NCBI GenBank assembly: GCA_914767715.1
Contig: OU612068.1
Location: 17,856,001-17,920,000, forward strand
Length of the DNA stretch: 64,000 nucleotides
Reading direction: 5' to 3'
DNA from: Membranipora membranacea
Taxonomy: Eukaryota; Bryozoa; Gymnolaemata; Cheilostomatida; Membraniporidae
Made by a program: the position numbers and the translations under genes. This document shows, piece by piece, positions 1 to 13,100 of this stretch (position 1 is the stretch's first letter; the number at the start of each line of letters is the position of its first letter). The notes below the pieces were generated by a model. It was not told the DNA's origin. It was given only the letters and a program-made list of their open reading frames with translations, and made no database searches.

Positions 1-1154
1 GTTTGCTTTTTCATGTAAAGCGTTATCAGTGAACTAATTATATAATTATCATGAAACCTGGTTTAAAATTTATATAGAGTAGTGTTTTGTTTAATTTGCT
101 TTGTTAGTGATTTGGCATGGTTGTTGTGCACTTATTGCCGCCATCAATATTGAGACTATAGTTTGACATTGTGCGCTGCTTGCTCGCTATGAAAATAAAC
201 TCTGCATTGGAACGTCATATTTTAATTCCAGTAAATGTTTTTAAAACACCTGTCAGCATTCAGCTCCATCTGAAAAAATAAATAATTAAATATTTGTTTG
301 ACTGGAAGTTTAGAGTGTTTAAATCCAAAACTTTTCACAATAAATTCAATTTACACTTTTTAGCTAAATGCTAATCCTGCTACTACTGTAAAGTCATTCA
401 CGTACGCCATAAATGGCCACCGTCAAGGACTTCCAAAGTGAGCAAAGTAAATTCAGTCGAGGAGTTATAGAAAACAAATATTCGAAATTTCAAGATATCA
501 CATTTGGTATAACAGTGATGGTTTCTTGATCTATGGAATCTTTAAAAATCGGTATCTTTCCTTCTTATATTTGGGGAATTGTGGTACAAATAATAGTGTA
601 AAACATAATATGACTTCTCTACTCTAGCTTACACAATTATTATCACCAGATTTTTTGCCGCAGTGTTAAATATTTATTGGCTTAGACTGCTGGTGCGCAA
701 ACTTCATAGTCACCCACTTGCATGCAAAGTTACATGGTGCATAAAATTGTAAATTTTATGTCCCTTGTGATTTATATCTAGCAAAAAGTGGAAATTTACT
801 TAAACATGTAGTAGTCATAGTAAGAGCATGAATAAGAGAAGTGAGATTTGTGACAACAATCAAACGACGGCGGATATTTAGGAGCTGCGTTATTCAAACG
901 AGAATCAAATTACATCCGCTGATCTGTTTGCTTGGTCGCGGATTAACAAAGAGCTCGTGTTGAATCCATTAGATCAGCACAGTCATCTGATACTCAACTG
1001 ATACTGAAACTTTGAGCGTTTAAACTTTCACTGCTAACTTCGCAGATGCTTAGATTTAAATAGCATCTGACTGAATTTCGTACACAAAACAGTCTCGGTA
1101 AACTCAGCTTTCGTTGCAACTGCTAAGTTGGGAGTTTTTACCTGAAAGTTAGGC
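1..1154. other. Upstream region of the PLEKHG5-like gene
   Basis: This is AT-rich non-coding sequence. I see no coding exon, clear TATA box or repeat family in it. The 5' UTR and promoter of the first exon presumably lie in the last few hundred bases. Confidence 0.4.
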
Positions 1155-4100
1155 ATGATGTTGTCACCACTATCTCGTTTGGAGCCGCAGACAGTTCTCA
1201 TCGAGTACGATGATGAGACTAACAAGTATCTTCAAACACTCAGACCAGGTAAGCAACCCAAATCAGCTAGCCTATCTCAACGGGTAGATGCAAGTTTTAA
1301 TCTTCATTCTTGTTTAATTAAACACATTATTCTCACACTGGATTTCTTGCAAAATTTATATGGCATTTATGAATTTGGAACAACTCTCAATATACCAGCT
1401 CACAAATAGAATTAGATTTTTCAAATTTAATGGTAAAATTCAATTGAACTATTTCATATCATTGCAAAGCTGTTGAACACTCAGTGGCTCCACAATTTTA
1501 AATCGGGTTGAACAGTCAATGCGCTGACCGGAATGTTCAGACACCACAAGAGCACCATGGCCTTTGTTGAATATCAAACACCTGGTCTAATATGTTAGAC
1601 AACCTGGTTTATTGACAGGTTTCAGCAGTCAAGGCAACGTTTATGTAAGTTATTTGGGCATTTTAACTTCTTTTTTGCCTATAATGGGTGGCAACCAACT
1701 GGATTAATGACATTTGGGTTTTTAGTTCTGTTCTGAAAAGTTTGCTAGGGCGTCTAAAGTTACTCAGTTCGCTCATCAAATCAGTAAGCTATCGATATAT
1801 CACTCGAGGGCAGGTATGAAAATATATTATTGTGAGTGGTCAAGTGAAATTTTCAGTCTCATCTGTCAAAAACTGGGTTTCTCTCAAACTGGCTTGCCCA
1901 GAATTTTTATGGGAGTTCTGCATTTCTTGAAGGCATTTTTCCACGCAATATCTGATTGCAGGCGTGTATGTCATGCTTATTTCATAGTAGTTTTGTAGTG
2001 ATCCAGGAACTGCACTAAGTTATCAGTAAGCATACCTCTTTAGGGTGGTCAAGAGACATTTATTGGTGCTTGTTGTATAAGAAGGGCCTCACACCTCAAA
2101 TATTTGGTTGATTGATAGCTCTGTATGTCTGAGCAACGTTTACGTCATTATATGTTTATTGCGTTGTGAAACCTTTTATGGCACTCAGTGTTTTATAAAC
2201 ATTTGGTTCATCACGGAACTCTCTTTGTCTCTTTGTCTGGGACATATCCGTGTTTCCTGCTTCGTTCTCTTTTGGTTTCAGTTTCCCTCGCCAGGCCGTC
2301 GGGGGGGGGGGGGGGGATGCAAAAGTCTGGGGGCTCAGACTAGTTTCAGTTATGTATTGTAAGGCTAATCCACAGTGTCATTGGTAAAATGTCACACTAA
2401 AACGATTAAAATTTTTACAGTCATGATAGCACATTTAATCCTTTTTCTGCACTGCAACCTGTGGCTTTCTCTTAGTAAGGAATGAAAACTTCTTGGTCTT
2501 GGTCAGGCAGGCAATGAGGCATGGGTGGTTCAGTTGATGGTTGTATCCATTTTGTAGATGTATGGCATATTCATCCCTTTGACCATGGCTGCTTTTACCA
2601 CAAGATTCAACTTTTTATATTATCATGTAACAACAATGCTTACTATGAGTATATAACTTATTTTTACATCATTTAAATCCTATCAGGATTATAGCACCCA
2701 TGATATAATCCTAAGTTAACTAAAGTATGTAGATAATTACAGTTGGCTCAGGGTGACACAACATAGGCTCAGTCAGATTTATGGTTTCTGAAATGTGTTA
2801 GGAATGTTGGCTTTATGGTGTAAGGTGTTAGTCTCAAGTCGTCAATTACCACTGTCTGTGTTTTAATTTTTTTGCCACTGTGTTTTACCATCCATCTATT
2901 TTCCCTGTTGCAAATAAAGGCTACCCAAAGACCAAAGCATGTTATAGTCAGGCAGTTACCTATGGTAAAATTGTTACCATGCAAATCTCACACAACTTTA
3001 TCATAAGTAACTGCTTGACTATAACATGCTTTGGTCTTTGGCTATAAAAAATAAGAGAATATTTCTATGTTGAGCTGATATTATTGTTCCATCCTTATGG
3101 TAACCAGCTGCTTAACCCTCAGTTGACCAATGCTGTGGTGAACAATATTGATGTTTTAATCTTTGAACTTCAGTGTATCAAGATTATACCCCATATTTAA
3201 GTTATATAACTCCTGATGTTAGGTGTGATAGTTGATATAATCGGTCTCGCCCTCCATGACATAAGGAAGTTTGCGAGAAACTCAATCTGTTTTATTAGGA
3301 GTTGTGACCTTTTATTGCAGGGACGATAAGTCAAGAGTCTTTGTTAGCTTTAGGAACTTAATCTGTCCTTATGATAACCAACACATGGAATGTTTTTCAA
3401 AACATTGTCTAGGGAAGCAGGAGTTCTTTGGTGCCTCCCCTGTGTCATAATTCGTCAGTCGAGTATTAAAAAGTTAATAAACTTACTCTCAATTCTCTAT
3501 ATTTGATTACTTTATTTTTATTATGCAACTCACACCAAGCAAGGTTTAGAAGTCTTTTTAATTAACTTTGTGTAATGTTTGTTCCCAAGTCAGCCAGTGG
3601 GTTTGAGCAAATACCTTGTCAGATAGATTTTATATCTTATCAATATGATGTTGTTGTAGCCAATCACACATTAATCTATAAGTCAGGTCACCTACCCGCA
3701 ATCAAACCCTGAGGCAGAAGGTCGAGAACGGACTTGTCAATTACTCAGGGAATGACCTGAGGGGGCAGCTCAGCCTTGTCAAACATCTGAATCAGCTACC
3801 TGACAGGAGGTAGAAACTAGAAATATACTATGACCAAACATGTACGTATCGATAATCAATTCTTTCACATCTATTGCAGACACGTGCACTGGTGAAGCCG
3901 AACCACGACATATAGATGGTGTGAAGTCTGGTGAGAATAATCACAAATATGATCCACAGATCGAGGATGAAACTGACGCCTCGTGTGAAGACTTGCTGAG
4001 GTTTGTCAAAGAGAAACTGGATAAATTTGAGATGGAGAACAACGATGGAGGCGGTCCACTCGCAGACGAGAGACGCAGAAGATATGGCTCAGTCAACCGA

Positions 4101-7100
4101 CAGCCTAATGTCAACAGACTAATGTTAGACAAGGAGAAATATAGACCATCCCGACCGCCAACCATGTCTAGATTCGTCTCAGAACCTGGGCCGGAAAAAA
4201 ATGACTTCTCACCAACAGCGGACAATGAGATGCGCTCCTATTCATCATTGGATAATCATCATCACACTAGAAAGTACAGCAGTAGTTCGCTAACATCAAG
4301 TGGTGTTTTTGACATCAGCGGACAGACAAGTGACAACAGGTTTCCATGGCTCAAGGATCAATCCACCCAGTGTCAGATTCTGACAGCTGAGGATGTAGAG
4401 CAGAAGGAAACGACAGCTGAGAAGGCTCTTGCTCCACTGCTCAGCTATATGAACACAGCAAACCTACAGCAGAGAGCCCACCCATCACCTAGGACCTCGA
4501 GGTCACAGTCTCAAAGTGCTATGTAAGTATAACAAAGTTATGGTTGTACAATATGGCTAGCCTGGTCCAGCTGTCTGGAATGGGTCGGGGAGGGGGACAC
4601 CCTCCCCCAGCCATCCCAGACAGCCTGCCCAGGCTACAATGTGGCAAATATGAGCATATTGTTTTGTATGCACTGTATTGAAATGGGAGATTTTTTAGAA
4701 AAGTAACGCTTTGGCTGAAGGGAACCAAATACAAGGCAAGCTTGCTCAGTTGACATTTATAGGCATATGTTCGATTTCCATTTCTTAGCTTTCCAGGTTT
4801 GTTTCGACAAGCCTTAGCTGCTTCGACCGCAGTGTTGTAAGTTTATTTGCAAACTTAACGTGCATGTTTTAAAACTCTTGCAAAAAAAGTCATGTATGTC
4901 TCTCGTAGCCACTCTGTAAATCACATCTCAATATGTCTACTAGTGTGCAAAAATTCTAATCAAATTGATCTGTATTTTTTTCTTGAATCTGAGCACCTGT
5001 TTAACTCTAACAGTTTTGGAAAAACCTGAAGTTTTGACTTATTTTATGGATTCAGGGCCTGCCTGCAAAGCGGCTCCAATTCCAAACCGATTTAATAAAT
5101 ATCCAATTCATCAGTATCCCATCTACAACTTCACCTGTTCAAAATTCCCATCACAACGTTTGGCTACTAATGGTTAATCATTTGGTAATTAGTCTTTGTA
5201 AAGGGGTAAATCGTCCACGAAATTAGTGCAGGATAGAACACCATATTGTTTTCATAGCCTGATGAAAAGACAACTCTCTATAATTGAATCTTGATTGACA
5301 TCAACATTTGGCTATGAGATCATAATTGTAAATTATTCATTTAGCTATGAGATCACAATAATGTCAATTATTCATTATTCTACTTCTTGTAAATTGGCAT
5401 GAGGTCTGGAATGTGAATCCATTATATAATGTTGTTTCGTTGTCGGACACTGATGTCATGAAATATGTTAATTTCACATGCCCTTGTTCGTATGTTTTCT
5501 GGGTCCTTGGTCATTACCAAAATCCGGTATCACATTTAAACACTTCACCTCCAAATCCTGTTGCCCAACAACTTGAAGAATGTTTACATATATGTTGGCA
5601 TAAAACTAATCCGAGCAAACTGCTACCTTAAATTTGAATTTCAAGTGAGATGATAATTCATTTACTACCTGCCAAAAGTATGCTGGTAGGCAGGTTAAGA
5701 CACTTGTTTGTTAGCTCAATGGATCTTTCAAAGAGGGGTATCAGTTGATCAATTTTCATTCCATTTTCAAGTGGCTGGCTTACTAGTCTGCAAACATAAA
5801 AGGTTTATGGCACTGTCAGTTTGGAATCGAAATGATGTGATATGTAAATATTTGAAGATGCGGCAATGTTCATGGTTCATCAGAACATTAATGTTTGGTC
5901 TGTGTAATATTGTTGATAAAGTTTTTGTATCAGGATTCTAATCTTCTGGCTAATTAAAATACCACTGACAATCCCTGTCTCTTGGAGAGGATCATGAACT
6001 TGGTACCACCGAGTATAAACTTAAAACTTAATCTCAATTTCACAGCTTCAGCGCTGTTATGTAAGATAATTCACTGCAACAATCTGAGCTCATGTGCTAC
6101 ACAGTCCATACAGCCTAGTCAGGAGAATGTAATTCCTCAATTAAGAAAATGATGGGTACATTTTTGCCAGGGATTTGGGACATAAACTCCCTGTTTTTAC
6201 AAAGTTTAAAAATATTTTTAATGAAATGCTTTAAAAACCTATTTGAAAAGTGTTGTATCATCTGATATGCTATACCAACTCACCCCTCTACCAATTATTT
6301 AAAATTAAAAAAGATTCCCTCACTCCCAACTGATCATGCAATCTAGACGTATATATCTGGCAACATTCTAATTGTTTTGCGTTTTCCAATGAAAGTTGTT
6401 TTCCGTGTATAGATTTGGAGTCGGCAATGACAGGATGAGAATGCAGAGGAAACACGACTCCACATCTAGTCTGCCTGTTATACATGATGGTAAAGTGATA
6501 CTAAAGCCTGATGTTCTGCAACACTCTCTGGTATGTAACTCACAACTTGAAATTCGTTAATTTTAAATATTGCTGGAAACGCCCAGTTTGTATTTAACTC
6601 AATATCTGATCTTTCACTCTATTTTTGAGCTTCCGGATGAGAGCTACTCTGTCAACCTAAATCTGGTAACAGGTTGGTTGCATAATAGCAACATCAAAAC
6701 TTCTAACTCACTAATCTCAAGGTTTATGAGACCACCAAATTTATATTTATATCTCCTTGGGAATTTTAATGTGATTTTCTATCCTATGAAATTGTTATTC
6801 TGCTTACAACCTCAATCAGAAATCGAAATCAGATTACCTCATAGAATTAAAAGTAACCTCAAACCCTCTATATTTATATATATTTAATTCACCTGAATTT
6901 GTATTTATGTCACCATTGAGATTTTTATGTGATTTGTTGAGATATTCTGCCCACAACCTCAACCAGAAATCAGTTGTACTGCGGTTATACCATCACATTA
7001 TTCAGTATCGCTGTGTAAATCTTCGTCATTGTTCTGAAGAATCACCATTCGACAACACTCTATACAGCTTTTCACCACCATCTTCTCACTGCGCAGACCA

Positions 7101-10100
7101 GTGTATGTCATGTGTCAGTATAATTTAGTTGTTCTACACCAAGATAACTTTCTCTCTGTCCATGTGGCACCTACTATCCTATTTGCACCCAGCTGTACTA
7201 GTTATACTAGCGCATAGTACTACTAGTAATACTAGCACTTCATTTGTTAGGCATAACAATTGTCTTGCTGGTTTATATAAATTTCAGCTGAATATTCCAT
7301 ATGAACTTAGGGTCCTAGACTCATGACTTGTAATCTATCAGGAAATTGGGAATGATCAGGAAAATGTTTAGCATGGTTATCACATTATGACAGATCAGCC
7401 TCTTTTGGTATACATTGCAATTTTGGTTTGGTGACAAGGACTTTATTCAAGAAAGTTTGAGATTGGAGACAGTTTTACACATCGTTCTAAGCTGTAAGTT
7501 GTTGTTCATATTTCAATAGTTGTCTTACCCTCCGCTATCCATAGCGCTCTATATATCATCTGCATTCATAAGGAATTGTCTTCTCAGTCATAAATTATTG
7601 GTATTCCTGGTTAAGAAAGTTGGAAATGACAAATAGCAATGAAGGGGGTTTAGTTCATTGCCAGCAGTGTGACAGTATGGTACATCTGTTATGCAGGAAG
7701 TGGTAGAAGTAGGTAATAAAATGGTGTAGTCACCTTCTTTACAAGCAAACGATATTATCTATGCCAAAACTTTTGTTATAATTACAGATCTTGTTAGGGC
7801 AACATCCTTGCATATGAAATAAAATTATAACACTGAACTCTGTGAATGCGAATACGAAAACCCAGAGAACTCAAATCTCATTGGCAAAGAACTGACTCCC
7901 ATTATAATATCATGGACAGTGATTTGGAAGAAGCTATTAGAAAATCATTAGATTTTATATAGTACCTTTCCTCTGAGTGTCAGATTGTACAAGGATTTAA
8001 CTTGAATGTTAAGTGCACAGCATGATACACTAATCTTCACACGATTACAAGGCTAAAGAGGTGTTATAATTTATCTTCCGAGTAATTAACAGGTAAAATT
8101 AATAAACTTGTCTAAAGCCGTTCCATTCATAGCCTAGTTGTAATTAGCAGTGGATATTTGACAGGAAAATGCATCAGAGGCAGCCAACTTGTTTTTGTTT
8201 TTATCTTCTACCCTTGTACCTAATGACGACAGCAGAAATATGAGCATAGGTTGGTCAGCAAGTTTATAAATAAGTGTTTATTAAGTTTTTCATCAGGTTC
8301 AGCTTACTGATTCTTATACTCCCCCGTCGGGGCTGTTATGTACGTAGATTATAATCGTAAGCACATGTGAATTGAATATAGGCTCGGGTGCGATGGACGA
8401 CCAGCGTCTGACGTACAAGTCATTATTATTCAATGCCGGTACCTGATGTTTGTGTGCTGTTGGCCGCTGCCTCCTTATGACATGTGCTTACCTCTTATTC
8501 TCGCTGACCCAATATTTCTATAACTCTCATTAACGACTGAATGTTCAAAGGCACTTGACTGCTTAAGGATAAGGCAGCGTTTTCCTTTATTTTGAATTGT
8601 GATTCTTCGTTACACTCGGAGAGAAGTAGTTACAGTTTAAAACACTTTGCTGCCAGTCGACTGAGAGCAACAGCAATCACCATGAAGTCGCTTAAAGGTA
8701 TATTCAAACATCGCAGGACCAAATCCGTGAGTGCGGTAAGTTTGATGCTTCAACTTTCGTTTCAAAATTGTAATTGTTAGATTCAAAAAAGTTGTTATCG
8801 TTCGATTCCAAGTTTTGATGGGGTCTTACTATACTTATATCTGTATCTTGTCAGAGTTTGATGTCCTTGCTCTGTTGTATGATGATTGATGACTGGGGCG
8901 ACCCTTAACTCCCTAACTTATTATGTGACATCCATGATGTCACATGAATAAAGATGACATCCTGAAAGTTAATCTTTTTACATTATTATCCCTAGTTTAT
9001 ACAGGAATGGCACTTCTAACATATTTTCTTGGGTATTGGGGAATGTGACACCATCAGTTGAGATAAAAAAGTCTTTGTCTTTATGTTATTGGAAGATAGT
9101 GATATCTTGTTGGCTTGAACCTCTTTTTTGTGCAGTTGATCCACCCTCCAACCCTCCCACCCTTCCTGGTTGATCTTCAGCTATTTTTAATTGTGTCATT
9201 TGGGAGTTGTTTTCTCAGGAAATATTCTTGTGTTGATGTTCGAGTAAATGATGCCATATTGAATCACTTTGTTGTTGCTGTCAGTGACCAAGTTCCTAGT
9301 CCTAGTACGGTTACCAATAGGTCACTGGAGCCGATTTTAGAACAGTTCCGGTTCATCTGGTGCAGGCTGCTTGTTTTTGAAATGTAAACATTTCCGTGTA
9401 GCAACCATGACTGGCTAATTACACTAATGTTGCCTCATAAATGAACAAATTTAAATAAACAATATGTATGCTCATGGATAACACAAATGCACCGACATAC
9501 TATTCTTATCATACACTGATCTTCTGGCATTGTCTGTTGCTATAATGAGTACCATACAAAATTACTACTCTTGTGGTTTCATTTGCTTGCAGACTGAAAA
9601 AAATATTATATTAGGTAACTCAGATTATATTTGTGCACAAAAATCACAGGCACAGCACGATGGATGTAAATAATTATAATCATCTCCAAAATTCAGACAC
9701 ACTGGGGTATCATTCTAATTTATACTTGCAAAAACCAGTCTCAAACCTGACACCACGAGTAAAAAAGTGTTTACTGTTTACTGTTAAATTTGCGGTGTCA
9801 TTAGATTGTATTATTGATAAGGCTTATCTAAGCCTTCATTTCTTGACTGGTCTAAAAAAAGAACAGTTACTGATAAAGCATCACGATGTCAACTCTGAGT
9901 TTGTATACCTAATCATGTCAGTTGGTATGCGATACTAACTGTCAGTTACAAAAAAATATGTTATAATATCCGTCTTACTAATCTGAGTTGAATCCTTTTG
10001 CATCGTCATGGACAGAGACAGTGACAGCGAGTCAAAAATCGCGGTTTTGATCCCCCAGGAAATAGGGTTCTAGTCCCTCACCAATTATGGTGAAAACAGT

Positions 10101-13100
10101 GCAAATTTCCCATCGTAAAGTATCAGGTAGAAAACATTTGACCTTTTGATGACATCAAGGTCAGTTTATAGGTTATAATGAAATATGAAATGCCATTATG
10201 AATTCACAAACAGATATAATATATATAGTATTGATATCACTTGAAAATTCCACTGTAGACATGCATGAACAGCTGGATAGATCAGTAGTATTTAAACGTA
10301 CTCTGTCATTTTACTTTATAACTATTTAAATGTAATGAAATTCTCCATGATCGATTACACTTTCACAAAGCTGTGACAAAGCCAAGTATCTATAACTTAT
10401 ATTTAGAATCTGTTGTGGGGGTGTGGTACTCGTCTTTGAATATTAAGGTAAGGGTATCATGGTGCTCCACTATCTCGAATCTGCTTGACACCGGCCCCTA
10501 TAGATCTTCAGATAATGTTTATAGTGAGAGAAATAGATAATTGTGGGCTATCTAAGTTTGGTATAGATTAAAATACCCGACCTCTGTATTTACCTATTTG
10601 ATAGCTATTTATTATAAGATAGAATGGTTACAGTCAATTATTGGTAGCATTGGCATATAAGATTAGTTTGGGAAAGTACCTATTGTGCGGAAGTCTACAA
10701 TACTCTTCGGAAGTCTCTTATACGCTTATACGCTTTGGATATTCGGTGACCTCTGGAATTTTTCTTTGTGGTGGCGTTGCTCTACAACTATTTGGAACTA
10801 TTGGTCTCCAATACTCTTGGATATTCCGACACATTCTTCTTTGTGATGGTGTTGTTGCTCATATCAACTATTTGGAACTATTGAATGATTGATTTTAATT
10901 AATGATGCTGACAGTTGTTGACCGATCTGCGGTGAACAACATGTTTAAGAGTGATTGATTTTATATAATATTTTAAAATCCTGTCACAACAAGACTGGAG
11001 TGTGACGAACACAGGTGTGAATCATGTCACTAAAACGAATCAATTGGCAAAATTCTTCTAATAGCCTCAACAGAGCGAGAAAAACTCAGTCCCTGGATGA
11101 AACTTCTCTGAGTAAGCAGCGTAGATTCAGCTTGAGTGTCAGTAAACTCTTTAGAAGAGGATTCTCGGACAGCGCTGTCGGATTAAAGCACTGCCAAAGC
11201 TTGGATGTTAATATAGATATAGCACATATGGAGATTGGAACCAACTCACAAAGTCCGTCAAGGCGTAGATTCGCTAGACACAGTAAATCTGAAAATGCTA
11301 TTCCAGAACATGAAGAATACAATCAACATGATGATGAAAAGGAGTGGGAGATATCGAAAAATTGCCTGTTACGGCCATCAAGCAATAGGAGACAAAGTTT
11401 GAAAAGATTTTTTGCCAGAAAACTGTCATTGAAGGAGTCGGATGATATACCATTATCGTTGTACCGGTCGCACAGCGTAGATACGTCACTTCCACATATG
11501 GTGGACAACTTACATAAAGAGCATGGCAGACTGAAACGTTTTTACTCAGAAGGGACAACTCCATTCATCAATCAGCCGTTTTCATCTCCGATATGGCCTT
11601 CAGAATTGCTGGAGTACAAAAGCGGAGACAACTTCATTATTGTTTTACGAGAAGTTGTTGGCCCTGTACTGCTAGTTGTGGTTCGTATTCCTTTTACATC
11701 ATTCTTCAGTCTCAATATTTTTATTTCTGTAATGGTTAGGAATCCTGCCATTCTCTATGCTTTTTAACCCTTATGTGTGATGGATCGCACCCTGAACTGA
11801 TGGATCAGTGTCAATAAGATAACTGCGGAAGGTTTATTGTCTGGCCCGATTATGTGTTTTGATTTAATTAGGAATTGTTTGATGGTCGGTCTATGTTATT
11901 TATTTTAAATTGTTTACTGTCGGATCGGAATTTCCAATTTAATCTTTTGCAGTCGATAAGCTTAAGGTTAAACTCATAGACACACACACATACACGTTAT
12001 TTGCTCTGTGTTTTGTCTATGGTTCAACTAAGCTGAATAAGCGGTATTTGTTGTCCAGAATGCTGGTTGGTAAGTCAGTTCAGTGACATGTTAGCCTATG
12101 TCCTGTGATGAGATTGGCGACATTGTGATGTAACTGTGAGGTTGCGACTCTTTTCCGTCTTCCATCGTGCTTCTAATCATAGGCAACAAAAGTCAATTTA
12201 CTAAGGTGCAATCTTTGATGTGCGTAGACATTCTGATGTCCGATGCTTGGGAATCACTTCATAAACAATTAAACTAGTTGAATCGATTGTGGCTAGGATT
12301 GCAGCAGGATTATCAAAGGTGGTCAGACTTTAATTACTAATGATCCTTGTTTTTTTGCACCATTTGGCATATTACGCAATAAATTCCTTCAGTGGGCTTC
12401 ATTGATCATTGCTAATCTAACTGTTTTAGCGGATGTTTACAATATTTCAATTCATAATTGGTTCTACTCTGCCTTGTGATAGAGGTGATTATTTACTCCT
12501 CTCATTTGTGATCAGTTGTTCTACGATAACACAGTCGTTTGGATCTTTTGCTGCAACAAAATGGTTTTCCTGAAGGTTTGTGCAAGTAAATAACATATAT
12601 CATAATATTATACACTATATTTATTATTGAACTATCGTTTTATGATCATGCGTGGATGATGAATGTGTTTCCCAAGTATATTATTGTTGTCTAATACTGT
12701 GTATTTTTGTTGTAAAAATAGGCCATCATTGAAAGTTGAGAGGATTTCTCAAGTGGCCCTGAGTGTTCATGCTTTGCTGGAGTTCCACCGCAAATATTTA
12801 CGACAATTTTCCGAGCTAGCTGCTTTGCCATGGCAACCAATCATTTCTATCATTTATTTATTTCTCACATATCCTGGTGGCAAGATTGCTGTTATGACTC
12901 GTATTTAGTTTATCAAGTTGGATTATAATTCCTGGATCCTATTCTGAACTTCAAAACATCTTTAAACCAGCTCATCCCTATTTGTTGCGTCACTTCTCGG
13001 GATTACCTAATTGGAGTTTGGTGAGGCAGCCTTAGTTTATTCATACTTGATTGTTGATCGTTTTATCTTACGCGTAATAGACGCATCCTGTTTAAGACTG

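Larger units (their letters stand above)
1249..3879 (+). other. Intron 1 of the PLEKHG5-like gene
   Basis: About 2.6 kb without a supported exon. It holds a G-run element near 2282-2400 and a fold-back element at 2925-3041, both listed separately. The rest is AT-rich and featureless. Confidence 0.6.

Noticed and set aside
9115-9938. Two open frames of 90-101 codons in the long RhoGEF intron
   Set aside because: No recognisable motifs, no fitting splice sites and intron-like composition.
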